From positions 957,501-1,021,500 of the forward strand of contig JAOTON010001351.1 in assembly GCA_034440635.1 (NCBI GenBank): a stretch of DNA of 64,000 nucleotides, in the 5' to 3' direction. The stretch comes from Lepas anatifera (Eukaryota; Arthropoda; Thecostraca; Lepadidae). Shown here piece by piece: positions 32,669 through 44,775 of this stretch (position 1 is the stretch's first letter; every line of letters begins with the position of its first letter). The translations under genes were made by a program, and so were the position numbers. The notes below the pieces were generated by a model. It was not told the DNA's origin, made no database searches, and saw nothing but the letters and a program-made list of their open reading frames with translations.

Positions 32669-34954
32669 GGGGCCGGTTAATCGGATGAAATAGCTCCAGA
32701 AGAAATTGCTGCGACAGCAGTGTAAAATTTCCGGAGGCTGTACTCTTCAACCGCCAAAGTTATTGCCCTCAAAATGTCACCGGCGTGTTCTGGGCTCCCG
32801 GTAGCCCCAGGGGCAAAATTTGAAGAAAACAAAGATATGGGGATGTAAAATCGACTGTCGCGTGTGCTCAAATGTCGTTGAATGCCCCAGCTTGTACTTT
32901 GTACTGCCTGACCGTTTTTTTGCGATTTGGATGACGTTGGAAACCCCCATGGTAAGTTTTGATATATTTTGACCCCTCCCTGTAATTCTTACACTTTTGT
33001 ATATTGAACTGGTATGTTTTGTGTGCTTTCATTGAGCAGATAGTTTTTGATGATTAATTGTACTCGAAAGATGTTAATTTTAGGGTGGATTCGCAGGTGT
33101 TATTACATGTTGCCAATGTATGTCGCATTAGTAGTATGCTTACACATAATTTGTACGTAGGATTTACGTCGATAATTATAGAACGGCAGATCTTCATATG
33201 AGCACGGATGAGCGGGCTCCAAAGTGTTACGTTTCTGTTGCACGTGCGTCAAGTTGTCTGCACTTTTTATGTAAGGTTGTAAGTAATCCATGCAGAACGA
33301 TAGGCATTATACATAAGATTCCTGCCCAAATGACAAGGGAATGGTAGATATTTGGTAATGCGAGTGCTTTTCATTCTATGGCATTGTGGGCCCTCAATTG
33401 TTGGAAGAGCGTCATTGTTGTCAGGTGCCTTTCGCTTCGGGTATGAAATCTGAAAATAGCGCTATTTGTATTCCTTCATTTAAAGTCAGCGTGACTTTTC
33501 GATCATTACCGGCGAACCTACCAATACTTTTGTGGATCCAAAGTAGTAGCTCCCGCCACCCAGGTTAGTGTGCTTGCAACCGAAGGGGTTCTGCGGTGCT
33601 ACCGTCGGTTTAGCAACGCAATTTGTGCCGGTCGGTAGCAAGGAAATTTGTTATTGAGCGGCCCAGATATCAGGTCCGCATGTGATTCGGCGACACATGG
33701 ATATACAACCGCCATTAGATAATTATATTTTGACTTGAAATCCACCAGCTGGGATTCATTCCATGCTTGGCGCATTGCCTGTGGTTTTACTCACACTCGA
33801 ATGCCTCGGCATCTAGCCCACAGCACCCCGGGCCGTTACTGACTTCAGGGAAGTGTGTAAAGGCCTTTTTCACAGAGCCAGAGCCGCCACCATATGTGGA
33901 TCCCGGGGCCAAAGGGAGGCAGGTGCTCCCCCGGTCGACCCTTGACGCCCCCTGAAATGGTCACGGCGCCCCCCTAGAAGGTTGATGGTGCCCCATTGAA
34001 ATGTCGCTTGTCCGACTGGTCCAATGTGACTGGTCCAATGATGAGCGTGCCATACACAAATTATATCAAGGGATAGCTGAGTACCTAATGCACTTGACCA
34101 TGTTCATTCACAAAACAAATGCCAATTCTCACCTTTTTGCCAGATGTTCCTCGGGCTGAGCTTCCGTCCGCCATTCACTGCGGGAAAAATGGCACTGGAA
34201 CATGCAAGAAGTCGCGTATTTCAAAGAAACTACCCAATGTAGGGTAACTTACCGCCTTTTGAGATCTGAAGTGTGCGTCATACACCGGAGTATTCCAATG
34301 GGGGTTGAAGATGTCAAATGAATGTTTTATGCAGTACCACCTGGTTTTAAAAACTCTCCTTTTCCGAAAGAGGTGCTACAGATTAAGAACAGATTTGTAG
34401 ATTGAGAACCCTCAATTTTGAGCGGGGGCTCCTTACACCAGTATGGATGATGCACTCCCACTAGGTGTTAGAATACTCTACATTTCCCAATTAATTACTC
34501 GATTAAGAGCCACCAGGGTACTGACCTAAGATAACGGTAACCTTATCTCTTGCTTGCATGTAGGTAGTATACCCTAATATTATGTAGGCGTGGATTCCAT
34601 ATAGTAACCAATGCGGAGTGAACAACATTACAAGTACATTAACGCTGTAAAATGTACTTTTGGGAATCACTTTATTAGGTGTGTTCCATTTCACCCGCGG
34701 ATTACGGCTTAGCCTAGCGACCCCAGGCTACTGAATCATAAAGAGCTCAAGCAGTAAAGAGGAAAATATAAATATTTATCTACGGAATTTTGCAAAAGAT
34801 GCTGCGTATTTTTGGGTAAATTGCGTTTTATTTACAATTACTTCGGTCACTGTCAGGATTTGTTCAGAAACATTTTGAAAAGATCATACGAAAAATGAAT
34901 ATTCAATCCAATAAAAGTAAATGTATCAGATATTTTCTTTCAGAAGGCTTTATT
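32669..34954. other. No gene seen; GC-rich repeat fragment at 33885-34010
   Basis: The only recognisable element is the fragment shared with 8490-8650 (AAATGGTCACGGCGCCCC). Other ORFs show no domain. Confidence 0.4.
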
Positions 34955-35025
34955 TATATTATATATTATATATTATATTATATATTATATATATATATAT
35001 ATAATCCCTATATATATATATATAT
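34955..35025. repeat. (TA)n / TTATATA microsatellite
   Basis: Alternating TA and TATTA units, split by AATCCC, immediately before the TTAA of the next MITE. Confidence 0.9.
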
Positions 35026-35037
35026 CCTGAATGTTAA

Positions 35038-35460
35038 CACGCGCAGTGGAGAGGGGTTTGGCGTCAACGCGCAGTGTAGGGGGTCCTTAAGTGCCGCCCC
35101 AAGATTTCGAAAACAAAGAAGGTTAGGAAAACGCCTGTCGGAGGGTGTGTGGGGATGCTGGTGATCTACCTTATGGCAAATACCCAGGCCGATATATTCA
35201 AGGTCAAACTAGGTAGTAAAGGTCGAATATAGGCCGTGCTGGAGGCCTATTGGGAAATGCCGTGATTTTGCGGAAGGAAGCCGGAAATACACCAAAATCA
35301 GACTCAGATCATAGCGGGAAGGTCCTACTCAATCTCTGAAATTTGTAGGTCAAATTCATTCAAGCTCAAAGACCTATGACGTAGCAATATTACATATTCC
35401 CAATAATGTACAATATAACTATCACTATAGCAGCCTTTGGGAGGGAAATGAGGGTTTCTC
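35038..35460 (+). mobile_element. TTAA MITE family F4, copy a (one end)
   Basis: After TTAA (35034-35037) it begins CACGCGCAGTGGAG, repeats ACGCGCAGTGTAGGGGGTCC 30 bp later, and then matches 37679-38105 in the same orientation (GGAGGCCTATTGGGAAATGCCG / GGAGACCTATTGGGAAATGCCG, read as shorter blocks). No opposite end was found. Confidence 0.65.
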
Positions 35461-36714
35461 TTTGAACAAGATCTTTGACTTTGACCTGTGACCTTGAACT
35501 TGACCTTGAGAAGCCTTAACTATGAAGCCATAGCATAACATATGTCATACTGAATATTGTCATTTGACCGGAATACTGGGGTCAATGACCTTTACCTGTG
35601 ACCTTCGACCTTGACTGTGATGTTAGTTGACCTTGACATTTAACGTGACTATATGACGTCACCACTCGGTCGACAGTGCAGGCGACTGGTTCCACCGCGG
35701 ATTGCGACGGTCTCAAAATGGAGGTCTGATTTTGAAAGCCTATAAGTCGAAACATTATTGGCCAATTTCAAAACTTACTAATTTTTCAAAATTTCCTCAC
35801 CAATCGGCGCGCTGATGAATACTCTCAAATGTGGCCAAGTAGCCCTCTCCAACAACGAACTATTTTCCGACCACCACGGAAAATAGGTGGAGGCACTTCA
35901 GGACCCCCTCCACTGCGCTTCCTAAAAGAACAGTTGTCTAATTTATTCATAAGGGTTAATTCCATTCCGAAATTGAGCATAATTCACCCAGTATTTCATA
36001 TGCACGCGACTTTCGCGCGAATGTCGCCGCTATTTATGAAATGTGGTTCTGTGTACACGGCGTTACTTGGCAGGTGAGTGTGGTGTAAGTTCCGTCGCGT
36101 TTCTTGGTGAAAGTTCGCCTCCGTCAGTATTTGCGGGCGTTTGACCTCTCCTCTCCGGCCGACACCACATGTGGCGCCCGCACCAGATACCGGCGGATTG
36201 ATGTGTTTACGTTGTCTCTGCCCGAAACTATCTTCATTACGTGCAAGTTTGCCAGGTCTTTGCTTCTGATCCAGCGGCGGGGGCGGAATTTCACCGCGGA
36301 GCGTATTGCGGCGCCATCTGACTAGATTCAGCGTTGTCACTCCCACCTCCGGAAATGAGGCCAGCGCAGCGGAATAACAGCTGACAGATGGGCCCGTTAG
36401 GCTAGCCACGATATAAATATGGGGGGTGGGCTGGGGGGGGTAAGACCTTTGAGGTCAAAACGGACCAAATCAGGGGCTTAGCCGCCCAAAAACCGTGTCT
36501 TTCCGTGCCTGTCCCGATGACACTTTTGTTCCAGTTTTCGATATTCATTGACGTGTTATGAAATCTGTTTAGGTACTATTGTCTGACAATGGGGTACATG
36601 GTGGCGCTACCAATTTTTTTAAACCACTACCGTTACTTCTGCTATCTGCTCTCGAAACCGTTACCGCTTCTACTGCTGCCTTTTCAAAATGGTGGAGTCG
36701 CTACCCGCTAATCT
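35461..36714. other. No gene seen; AGGTCA-type motifs up to 35660
   Basis: TTGACCTTGAACTTGACC and similar half-sites continue from the MITE. 35660-36714 has no recognised feature. Confidence 0.35.
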
Positions 36715-36922
36715 GGAGCCCATTCATAGCTAATCTGGAGCCCACTCATAGCTAAGCTGGAGCCCACTTATAGCTAATCTGGAGCCCACTCATAGCTAAT
36801 CTGGAGCCCACGCATAGCTAATCTGGAGCCCACTCATAGCTAATCTGGAGCCCACTCATAGCTAATCTGGAGCCCACTCACAGCTAATCTGGAGCCCAAT
36901 CATAGCTAATCTGGAGCCCACT
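36715..36922. repeat. 22-bp tandem repeat, about 9-10 copies
   Basis: AATCTGGAGCCCACTCAT plus AGCT recurs every 22 bp with few substitutions. Confidence 0.95.
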
Positions 36923-37229
36923 CACCCTTCTTTTTTATGTCAAAGTGATGCAATTGTTTCATTATTCTTGTAGATGATTGTCTGGGAATGCTACTGCTTA
37001 CCTTTATATAAGCACGTCAAAAATTAGCAGTTTTATTGCAAGATATGCAAACATAAAGGAGTTCCTAACAAACTATCGGTTATTCTGTATTCTGTATTCT
37101 GTATTGGTAAAAACACCAACAGGCATTGCCCAATTACTGATGCAGTCATGTGATTTAAAACAGTAAAGTCAGATAATAAATACATTCAGCAATGGAAGCA
37201 TTCCACGAACATCCATAACGCTCAACATT

Positions 37230-37516
37230 TGCACAAATGCCTATCCTGAGAAAGTTCCTAAGGTTGCCGTGAATTTGATAGCATTAGTTTTAAATGTGTA
37301 GCCCGAGTCTGCGAAGAAATCAACATTACGAAATGAGTTGAAGAAACTGTTACATGTGACGGCCACGCGGATGAAGAGGCTGCGCTGCACAGTACCAACA
37401 CGCGCAAACCGAACTACCCACAAAGAGGGAGAACGCGACGTTCGACGCGGCACAGACAAACCGAACTCGGAAACCAGATCGGAACAATCCAAATTTCCGT
37501 GATGAAGATTAAACAA
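37230..37516 (-). pseudogene. LINE 3'-terminal coding fragment
   Basis: The minus strand reads SVPRRTSRSPSLWVVRFARV, then SLFIRVAVTCNSFF and ending FKTNAIKF. The pattern VPRRTxRxPxLxVxxxRxxxxxxSLFxRxxxxxNxF is typical of the extreme C-terminus of Jockey/Loa-like ORF2 proteins. No RT part remains, as expected for a 5'-truncated copy. Assignment by pattern only. Confidence 0.5.
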
Positions 37517-37678
37517 AAAATGAAGTTATGAAGTCATTCCAGACTCCCCCCTGTTTTTAACGTACCTGTGGGATAATAATCAGCTTGACAACTTTGGTCG
37601 AAAAGCCGCACTGGGTCATGGTAGGCTATTAGGTTACGACGTTTTTAGAACCATGTAAGGTGATTTCGCTCTTCTTAA

Positions 37679-38105
37679 CACGCGCAGGGGCTGTCTTTAA
37701 CGTGCTGTGTAGGGGGTCCCACACTGCCTCCTCCTGAGATCTAAAAAAAACTTGAAGGCTAGAAAAAAACCGTTTTGGGCATATGTGGGGGCGATAATTG
37801 AATAATCGATAATCGAATTATAGGAAAGTTTCATTGACCTGGGTCAATATCTTCAAGGTCAAACGAGGTCGTAAAGGTCAACTCTGGGCCGAGCTGGAGA
37901 CCTATTGGGAAATGCCGTAGTTATGCGGAAAAACACCGAGAATACCCTGAAAGTGGATCGAGGTCATAGAAGGTCTCGTACAATATTTGCTGAATGTTTG
38001 AGGTCAAGGTCATTCAAGGTTACTGACCTATGGTGTCAATATGATACATACCCAAAAATGTCAAATATGACTGACACTATAGTAGCCTTTGGGCGGTAAA
38101 TGAGG
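37679..38105 (+). mobile_element. TTAA MITE family F4, copy b (one end)
   Basis: TTAA at 37675-37678, then CACGCGCAGGGGCTG and GCTGTGTAGGGGGTCCC. The core matches 35038-35460. Right end not found. Confidence 0.65.
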
Positions 38106-38279
38106 ATGTAATTCTTATGCCTGGAATTCCGTACTGTGGCACTTGCGCGTCAATCACCGTATAACGACCAATCTGTGTTAATGTTAGCCAAAAACCGTTT
38201 CGAATTTAGTGTTCAGGGATAAATTTCATAGAACTTGTGGTAAAGCGGCGCACCGTAGGAAATTCCGTTTCCGTTTTAA

Positions 38280-39268
38280 CCTCGCCACCGGGGGGCCATC
38301 GATGGCCCCCTAAGGTTTTTCCGGGATAGCAGAAAAACGACGAGGCGCAGCACCGCGGTTGAGGGCTCTACCTCTCACTGCATCATTTTCCATCATCCTG
38401 AAATTTTTACCCGGGTCACCCAAGGTCAGGTCACCAGACGAGGTCAACCAAGGTCACCTCACTTCACCTTTAGAGCTCTGTAAGAGCTACATTTCAAAGT
38501 CGATCGATTTGAAACTTCCTACACTTCATGACCCCTCCAGGGTTACAAGGTGTATATCCGGGATTTTCGATTTCGTGCACTGAGGTCAGGTCGAGGCGAC
38601 CTCTCCCATTGGAAAGCATGGGAAAAGCTGTCTCATGATCTAAAGCCACAAAAATGATTGCAAATGCTCAGACTGCTCAGAACAGCGTTTTTGGACACCT
38701 TTCCGGATCCCAGGGGTCTATTTGCCCTTTGATTTTAAGGTCATCCAAGGTCACCAGGGGTCAACAACAGTATTTTGACAATAACTTTTACCTAATTAAA
38801 CTAGGCGCTGAAACAAACACCATCGTGTTTATCTTGTCACTGGCTTTCATTTGATATACAACAAGGTCTTTCTGACCTTTCGTGACCTCAGGTCATATTA
38901 GGTCACGAGGTGACCTCTGGCGGTCAAACCACTGGCGGGAGGTCTTTACGTTCCACATAGCGGAAAAGTACTGGCAATTTGCTATCAAATGTACTTTACC
39001 AGGCCTCAATAGCTCTAATGACATAAGAGTTATGCCCAGTTTGCTTAATCATTGCATATTTGAGTGAAAATAGCCGATCTTGACCTAATTTGACCTCTGG
39101 AGGTCAAACCATTGACCTGAGCACTAAAACATGCGAAGTTTTCTTACTGAATTCACGCGGCTTTCTATTGCACTTTGCGATTTGCGCTAACGCCCATATT
39201 TTCGGGTTAGGGGGGCCATCGATGGCCCCCGGTGGGGCGAAGGTGGCGCCGGACCCGGTGGGGCGGGG
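38280..39268 (-). mobile_element. TTAA MITE family F2, copy b (inverted)
   Basis: TTAA at 38276-38279 and 39269-39272. The sequence is the reverse complement of 31638-32664 with scattered changes, including both GGCCATCGATGGCC palindromes. Confidence 0.9.
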
Positions 39269-39549
39269 TTAATTCGCTTGGATTTGGTAGATTTTCTTGT
39301 CATCACGTACCGATGTCACTGCCGTGTCACTCTTAGGAATAAGAAGCCCTGGTGTGACCTTGAAAAATAGATTTGACCTAGCCTTAACCATGAAGTCATA
39401 CCATAATATACATCATTCATTGGTGACATTTATTGATAACGCACATAGCAACTCAACACATTTCAAGCCCAGCATTAGCGCAAAAGTCGATACTCGACTT
39501 AAATCGACAACGCCTTTCCCACGCTCGCATGCACGCGCGCAGCGCTAGA

Positions 39550-40740
39550 ATAGCTCGGGGACTGACCTCTCCATTGGAAATTGTGCTGTATTTGTGTAGA
39601 TACAGTTGTGAATACCTGCATATTCTCCAAATCGTAGTATCCTGGGCCATTTTCCAGCCTCATCTTTAAATTTTGACCTGCGACCTTTGGGAGGTCATCT
39701 GAGTGTACTTAACACGCGCATTGACGGGGGGTCTGAGCCACCTTCGCATTGACGGGGGGCGGGTACCCGCCCCCCTAAGATCTCGAGAACCACGGTAGGT
39801 AGCGAAAAACGGTAAACGGCGTTGGGCTGCCCATCCACTTCTCCATCGAAAACATTTGAACCATTTTTTTGTCAGGTCACATTTAAGGCCACGAGAGGTC
39901 AAAACATGCCCGTCATAGGGATAACATGTAAAATTCAGTTGTTCGGGCATTTCATCTGAACAAGTAAAGATAGAGCAAAACGACTTGAACTTTATGAATC
40001 CTCTTAGCAAGCCGAATCGAATGATATATATTTGACCTTGTAGGTCAAATAAGGATTTGACCTGACCTGAGGTCAGGTCAGGGTCAAATTATATAAAATG
40101 CATATCATTAGAACCGCAAAGCCCAGGCGAGTCTAATGCAGCTAAAATAAATGCTCTATCACCATCCGTTACTGAGTTATTCCGTAAAAACCATTTTCCC
40201 ATGTTTTCAATGAGAGGTCATGCCTCGTACCTCACCTTAGGTCATCGATATCAAAAATACCGGAACATATGTTAGAGAACTCGGTGGGGCCATTATGTGA
40301 TATGAGTTTCAATCGGATAAGTTCACCCTGCTCCGACTTTGCTATCTTAAACTTTTTTTGAGGTCGGGTCCTTGACCGTACTGGTGACCTGACCTGAGAT
40401 GACCTAACCTTAAAATTTTCACAGAAGTTGTAAAAGATGAGGGAAAGGTTCGGTCGGTGGGCTCGGCCGCCGTTTTATTCGAAAAACCGAGGGGGGCGGG
40501 TACCCGCCCCCCCGTCAATGCGCGTGTTAAGCAGGTTTTAGACTTGGGTCAATAACTTTTCAGGAAATAATTATAAATCTTTTATTTTCATACCATTACG
40601 TTTGGATGGATATTGTGAGTCAAATGATATGCATATTGACTATGGTAGGGTGGGAAGGTGACCTTGACCTGACTGACTTATGGATGAAGCGTGAATTGTG
40701 GCATTTCGAGCTTATAAGTCGGCCATCAATTTTTAGTAGC
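39550..40740. mobile_element. F3-type MITE core split by an F1 copy
   Basis: 39550-39708 (GACCTCTCCATTGGAAAT, CAAATCGTAGTATCCTGGGC) and 40531-40740 (CTTGGGTCAATAACTTTTCA, ATGCATATTGACTATG) match the F3 core at 59940-60360. The join falls on TTAA, whose empty form is at 60208-60211. Ends of this copy not found. Confidence 0.7.
39713..40526 (-). mobile_element. TTAA MITE family F1, copy b (inverted)
   Basis: TTAA at 39709-39712 and 40527-40530. Perfect ends CACGCGCATTGACGGGG. One end repeats the motif around GCCACCTTCGC. Palindrome GGGCGGGTACCCGCCC at both ends. Confidence 0.9.
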
Positions 40741-41500
40741 TTTTTTGCCTTCGTGAAAAATATACCGGACTAAATATTGTCTGACCAGGCCGAAACTTTT
40801 TTTAGCCTGCTCCTGTTGCTTATTAAAAAGGAGACAAGTTTCAAGTTCAAAGCTTAAGAAATGAAAATTATAGAAATCAAAATTGAAACAGTTTGTTCCA
40901 AAATTTCTCAAAAACTATTTTGGATTTAGATTCCGTGCTCTAGTTTGGATGTGTGGCGTAGGAGGGCTATCACCCTACAAAATTGTAGAGCTCTAGCATA
41001 AATTATCCGACCCTTAAGCGGCCAGATTAGAGCCTCTTGAGAAATTTCGATCCGCTACGCTCCATGGATTTCGTCATACGGCTCTGACAACAGACCACGA
41101 CGAGACAAGCCGGGCGGCCAGTGTAGAGCCGCTTGAGAAATCTCAATCCACTTCGCTCCATGGATTTCGTCATGCGGCTCTAACGCTTTTTTATTTACCT
41201 TGTCTTAGCCCTTTTTGGCTTTTCAGGGTTTAGACGACTTAGCTTTTGGACTTTGGCTTTTTTGCCTTGTGTTTTAGCGCTTTTACTGTCTTCTTTTATT
41301 TTCTCTTTAGGGTCCTAGCTCATTCCCACAACACTGTAGGGTGAGGTATTGTTCTGCAAGATGATACAGCACACGTTACCTCATCCATGCTTAAGGGTCC
41401 TTCGCATTCCTCTTTATCCAAGCTCTTAAATTATAATCCCACTTAAAAGGGCTGAAAATCACATTGCATTATTGATTGCTTATACAGGCTCTCGAAATAA
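40741..41500. other. No gene seen; local direct repeat
   Basis: GAGAAAT(T/C)TCGATCCGCTACGC / TCAATCCACTTCGC followed by CTCCATGGATTTCGTCAT occurs twice (about 41040 and 41140). Nothing else recognised. Confidence 0.4.
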
Positions 41501-41845
41501 TCATTTCCTTCCTGCAGCGTAACCTTGTGTATCAGTTAGCAAAACTCTTTCTCCATCGTCCCCTATCTTATTTGCATGCATGGCTTTGCATATCGTCCCG
41601 CCCCTGTTGCGTTTTGTTAGTCCATGAAAATATTTTGTTCCCCTCTCTGCTAGGCCCATCCATCGGAATTTGGACAAAAACAATCCCTTACGGGCTAAAT
41701 AGGTGACTAAATTATGTCTTTGTTCTCTCAGCGTTGAAAGGCGATCTTTGCTTCGAGGATAATCATCATCCAGTTCATTCAACTTTTCTACTCCCGTTAG
41801 TATTTTTGTCGGCGGGAGCTTTTTTGTTGGGCCCCCAGAATAAAT
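41501..41845 (-). pseudogene. L1/Tx1-like LINE linker fragment
   Basis: The minus strand reads NELDDDYPRSKDRLSTLREQ and WMGLAERGTKYFHGLTKRN. The block W...GE(R/K).(T/S)KYF..L.KRN is the conserved segment just before the RT in L1/Tx1-type ORF2. A second fragment of the same family is at 54425-54660 on the plus strand. Confidence 0.7.
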
Positions 41846-41929
41846 GCGTTCTTACCTTATTCTTGTTTCGACTTATTGGTAGAATCTTTGACCAGGTTTA
41901 AAGCCCGTGTTTTAGCATATATTTGTTAC

Positions 41930-42205
41930 GGGCAGTATGAGATTTCAGGCATTTTGCGAACTGCCCGGGCATTTTGCAAACTGCCCAGAAAGCAAATCGG
42001 CCTTTTGGTCAGTTTGCAAATTGCCCAGGCATTTTGCATAGTGCGGCTCTCCGTTCATTTCACGAACTGCCCGGGTAGTATACAAATTGCCCGGGCAGTT
42101 CACAAACTACCCAGTGCTTATGCTCACGAGCAATATGACAACTTGGGCATTTGCAAATTGACGGCAGTTTTGCAAACTGACTGGACAGTTTACAAAAATT
42201 TAAGC
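41930..42205. repeat. Cluster of palindromic TTTGCAAACTGCCC units
   Basis: TTTTGC(A/G)AACTGCCCGGGCA and related half-palindromes repeat about ten times. An inverted relative lies at 52390-52600, sharing TTACGGGCAGTATG(A/G)GATTTC at the edge. Confidence 0.85.
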
Positions 42206-42418
42206 CGACTTCGCATACTGGTTGAAAAAATGTCATCTGTGACCAAGGCTGCCTTGTGTTTGCGTTCAGTCTTCCCTTGAATGAAAGGAGTATAACTTCT
42301 CAGCGTGCAGGTGCGTAGCCAAGGGAGGGGGCTGTGAGCGAATGTCCCTTCCCCTTGGGCTCAGTTGAAGCACTGAAAAGAGCCTCCCGCAGAACTCTCG
42401 TCGATTTCTTGATTAGCC

Positions 42419-43586
42419 CTTCACTCGGTGGGGGTGTTTGGCCACCCCCTCAGGTTTTTTCGGTGGTGCGAAAGCACGGTGGCGCGAAGCGCCGCCGTAC
42501 CTCCCGCACCTGATCCATTATCGATTCCGCAACTTTCAACGAAAATTTTGAGGTTGGGTCATCTCAGGTTAGGTTACCATTGCATGCCAAGTGACTTCAC
42601 ATCCAAAAATCTTTAAAGTGGCATAAGTAAGAAATGGGTGAGTCTATTGGATTAAAACTTATACCACATAATGGGCCCAGAGAGTACTTCAAAAATATTC
42701 CGGAATTTTCCATATCGATGGCCTAGGGTCAGGTATAGATGATGACCTCTCCATTGGAAATGAATGGGGAAAACGTAAATTGGGCTGTATTTTTGTCATC
42801 TTTTTATTGTAGATACTGCTGGGAAGACCTTCATATTCTCCAAATCGTAGTATCTCGGGCTCCTTTCCAGCTTCATGTTGCAATTTTTTACCTGTGACCT
42901 TTGACCTCTGGGGCTACTTAAACCGGATTCAGGCTTGGGTCAACAACTGTACAGGAAATGATGATAAAGCTTTTATTTTGATTCTATTACGTTTGCATTT
43001 TTATTGCTAGCCGATTAATATGCATATTGACTATGCTAGGTTGAATAGTGAGCTTACCCGACCTTAGGTCAGGTCATTTTTTTGTTTTGTCCTAGTACAG
43101 TCATATAAAACATCATGAGATTCACCGTAACGAGAGGAAGCGAATGGTGCCTAAACAGCCATTCTAACACCACTCTGTCAGAGCTAGAGCCCGGAAACTC
43201 TTTTCTAACATGCCACATTCCTTGACCTGTAATGAGCTCAATATTGGCGTGAGCCAAAAAGTGACCAATGTAGTTTCCTCATGAATTTGTATGAGCTGTC
43301 CAACAGCGTTTGCGTTTTTTCGCTATCCTGCATAGGAGCCGAGTTCGGGGGGGTGTGTTTGAACACATCCCGATCCCCACCAGGGCAAAGGTGGCTTGGA
43401 GCACTGGCGGTGGAACTGACTGGGGGGAAGGGGGCACCAGGGCACGGTGCCCCCTTAACCCAGAAATTTTATCACTAGCCCTATGACGTTGACTTGAAAG
43501 AGATGAGTTGAAAAGCCCAAGGTGCCCCCCGCCCCTATATTTGAACGTTCCTCCATCACTGACTCGGAGGCCCACCGGGGCTGGTG
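42419..43586. mobile_element. TTAA MITE family F3, copy a, with small insertion
   Basis: The left end is CGGTGGGGGTGTTTGGCCACCCCC, degenerate. The core matches other F3 copies (CAAATCGTAGTATCTCGGGC). The right end is GTGTTTGAACAC...CCACCAGGGCAAAGGTGGC, then, after about 165 unrelated bases (43400-43563), CTCGGAGGCCCACCGGGG and TTAA at 43587-43590. (The left-end string given is read in two overlapping parts.). Confidence 0.65.
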
Positions 43587-43744
43587 TTAATGTTCCAAAA
43601 GTTGATTATGTAAGCTCAGACATCCCCGGAATCCTTGTCTCGGAGGATCTTAATAGTTCGTCTTCGGGGTTCCCCGAGTAGGTCTCTGGGGTCCAAACAT
43701 TTTTTCTCGGAGGGGGGGCAAGAGTTGATCTCGGGGGCCTTTAA

Positions 43745-44771
43745 CCCGCGCCCCACCGGGGGTCCGGCGCCACCTTCGCCCCACCGGGGGCCATCGATGC
43801 CCCCCCTCTAACTCCGAAAATATGGGCGTTAGCGCAAATCTGCAAAGTGCAATAGAAAGCTCGCGTGAACTCAGTAAGAAATTACTTCGCATGTTTTAGT
43901 GCTCAGGCCATTGTTTTGACCTCCAGAGGTCAAATTAGGTCAAGATCGGCTATTTTCACTCAAATATGCAATGATTAAGCAAACTGGTCATAACTCTTAT
44001 GTCATTAGAGCCATTGAGGCCTGGTAAAGTTCATTTGATAGGAAATTGCCAGTACTTTTTCCGCTATGTGGAACGTAAAGACCTCCCGCCAGTGGTTTGA
44101 CCTCCAGAGGTCACCTCGTGACCTAATATGACCTGAGGTCACGAAAGGTCACAAAGTGACCTTGCCGTATATTAAATGACAGCCAGTGACAAGACAAACA
44201 CGATGGTGTTTGTTTCACCGCTCTAGCTCAATTAGGTCAAAAGTTATTGTCAAAATACTGTTTTTTTACCTCTGGTGACCTTGGATGACCTTTGAAAAGT
44301 CAAAGGGTAAATATGACCCCTGGGATCCGTGAAAGGGTGTCCAAAAACGCTGTTCTGAGCAGTCTGAGTATTTGCAATCATTTTTGTGGCTTTTATATCA
44401 TGAAACAGGTTTTCCCATGCTTTTCCAATGGGAGAGGTCGCCTCGTGACCTGACCTCAGGGCACGAAATCGAAAAATCCCGGATATACACCTTGTAGACC
44501 CTGGAGGGGTAATGAAGTGTAGGAAGTTTCAAATCGATCGACTTTGAAATGTAGCTCTTACAGAGCTCTAAAGGTGAAGTGAGGTGACCTTGGTTGACCT
44601 CGTCTGGTGACCTGACCTTGGGTGACCCGGGGTAAAAGATTTCAGGGATGATGGGAAAATGATGCAGTGAGAGGTAGAGCCCTCAACCATGGTGCTGCGC
44701 CTCGTCGTTTTTCTGCTATCCCGGAAAAACCTTAGGGGGGCCATCGATGGCCCCCCCCGGTGGGGCGAGGG
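43745..44771 (+). mobile_element. TTAA MITE family F2, copy c
   Basis: TTAA at 43741-43744 and 44772-44775. Same orientation as 31638-32664 and very similar throughout. Immediately followed by another element that uses the same TTAA. Confidence 0.9.
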
Positions 44772-44775
44772 TTAA

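Noticed and set aside
36715..36922. CRISPR array
   Set aside because: Units are directly adjacent with no unique spacers, and the genome is eukaryotic. The same holds for the 30-bp array.
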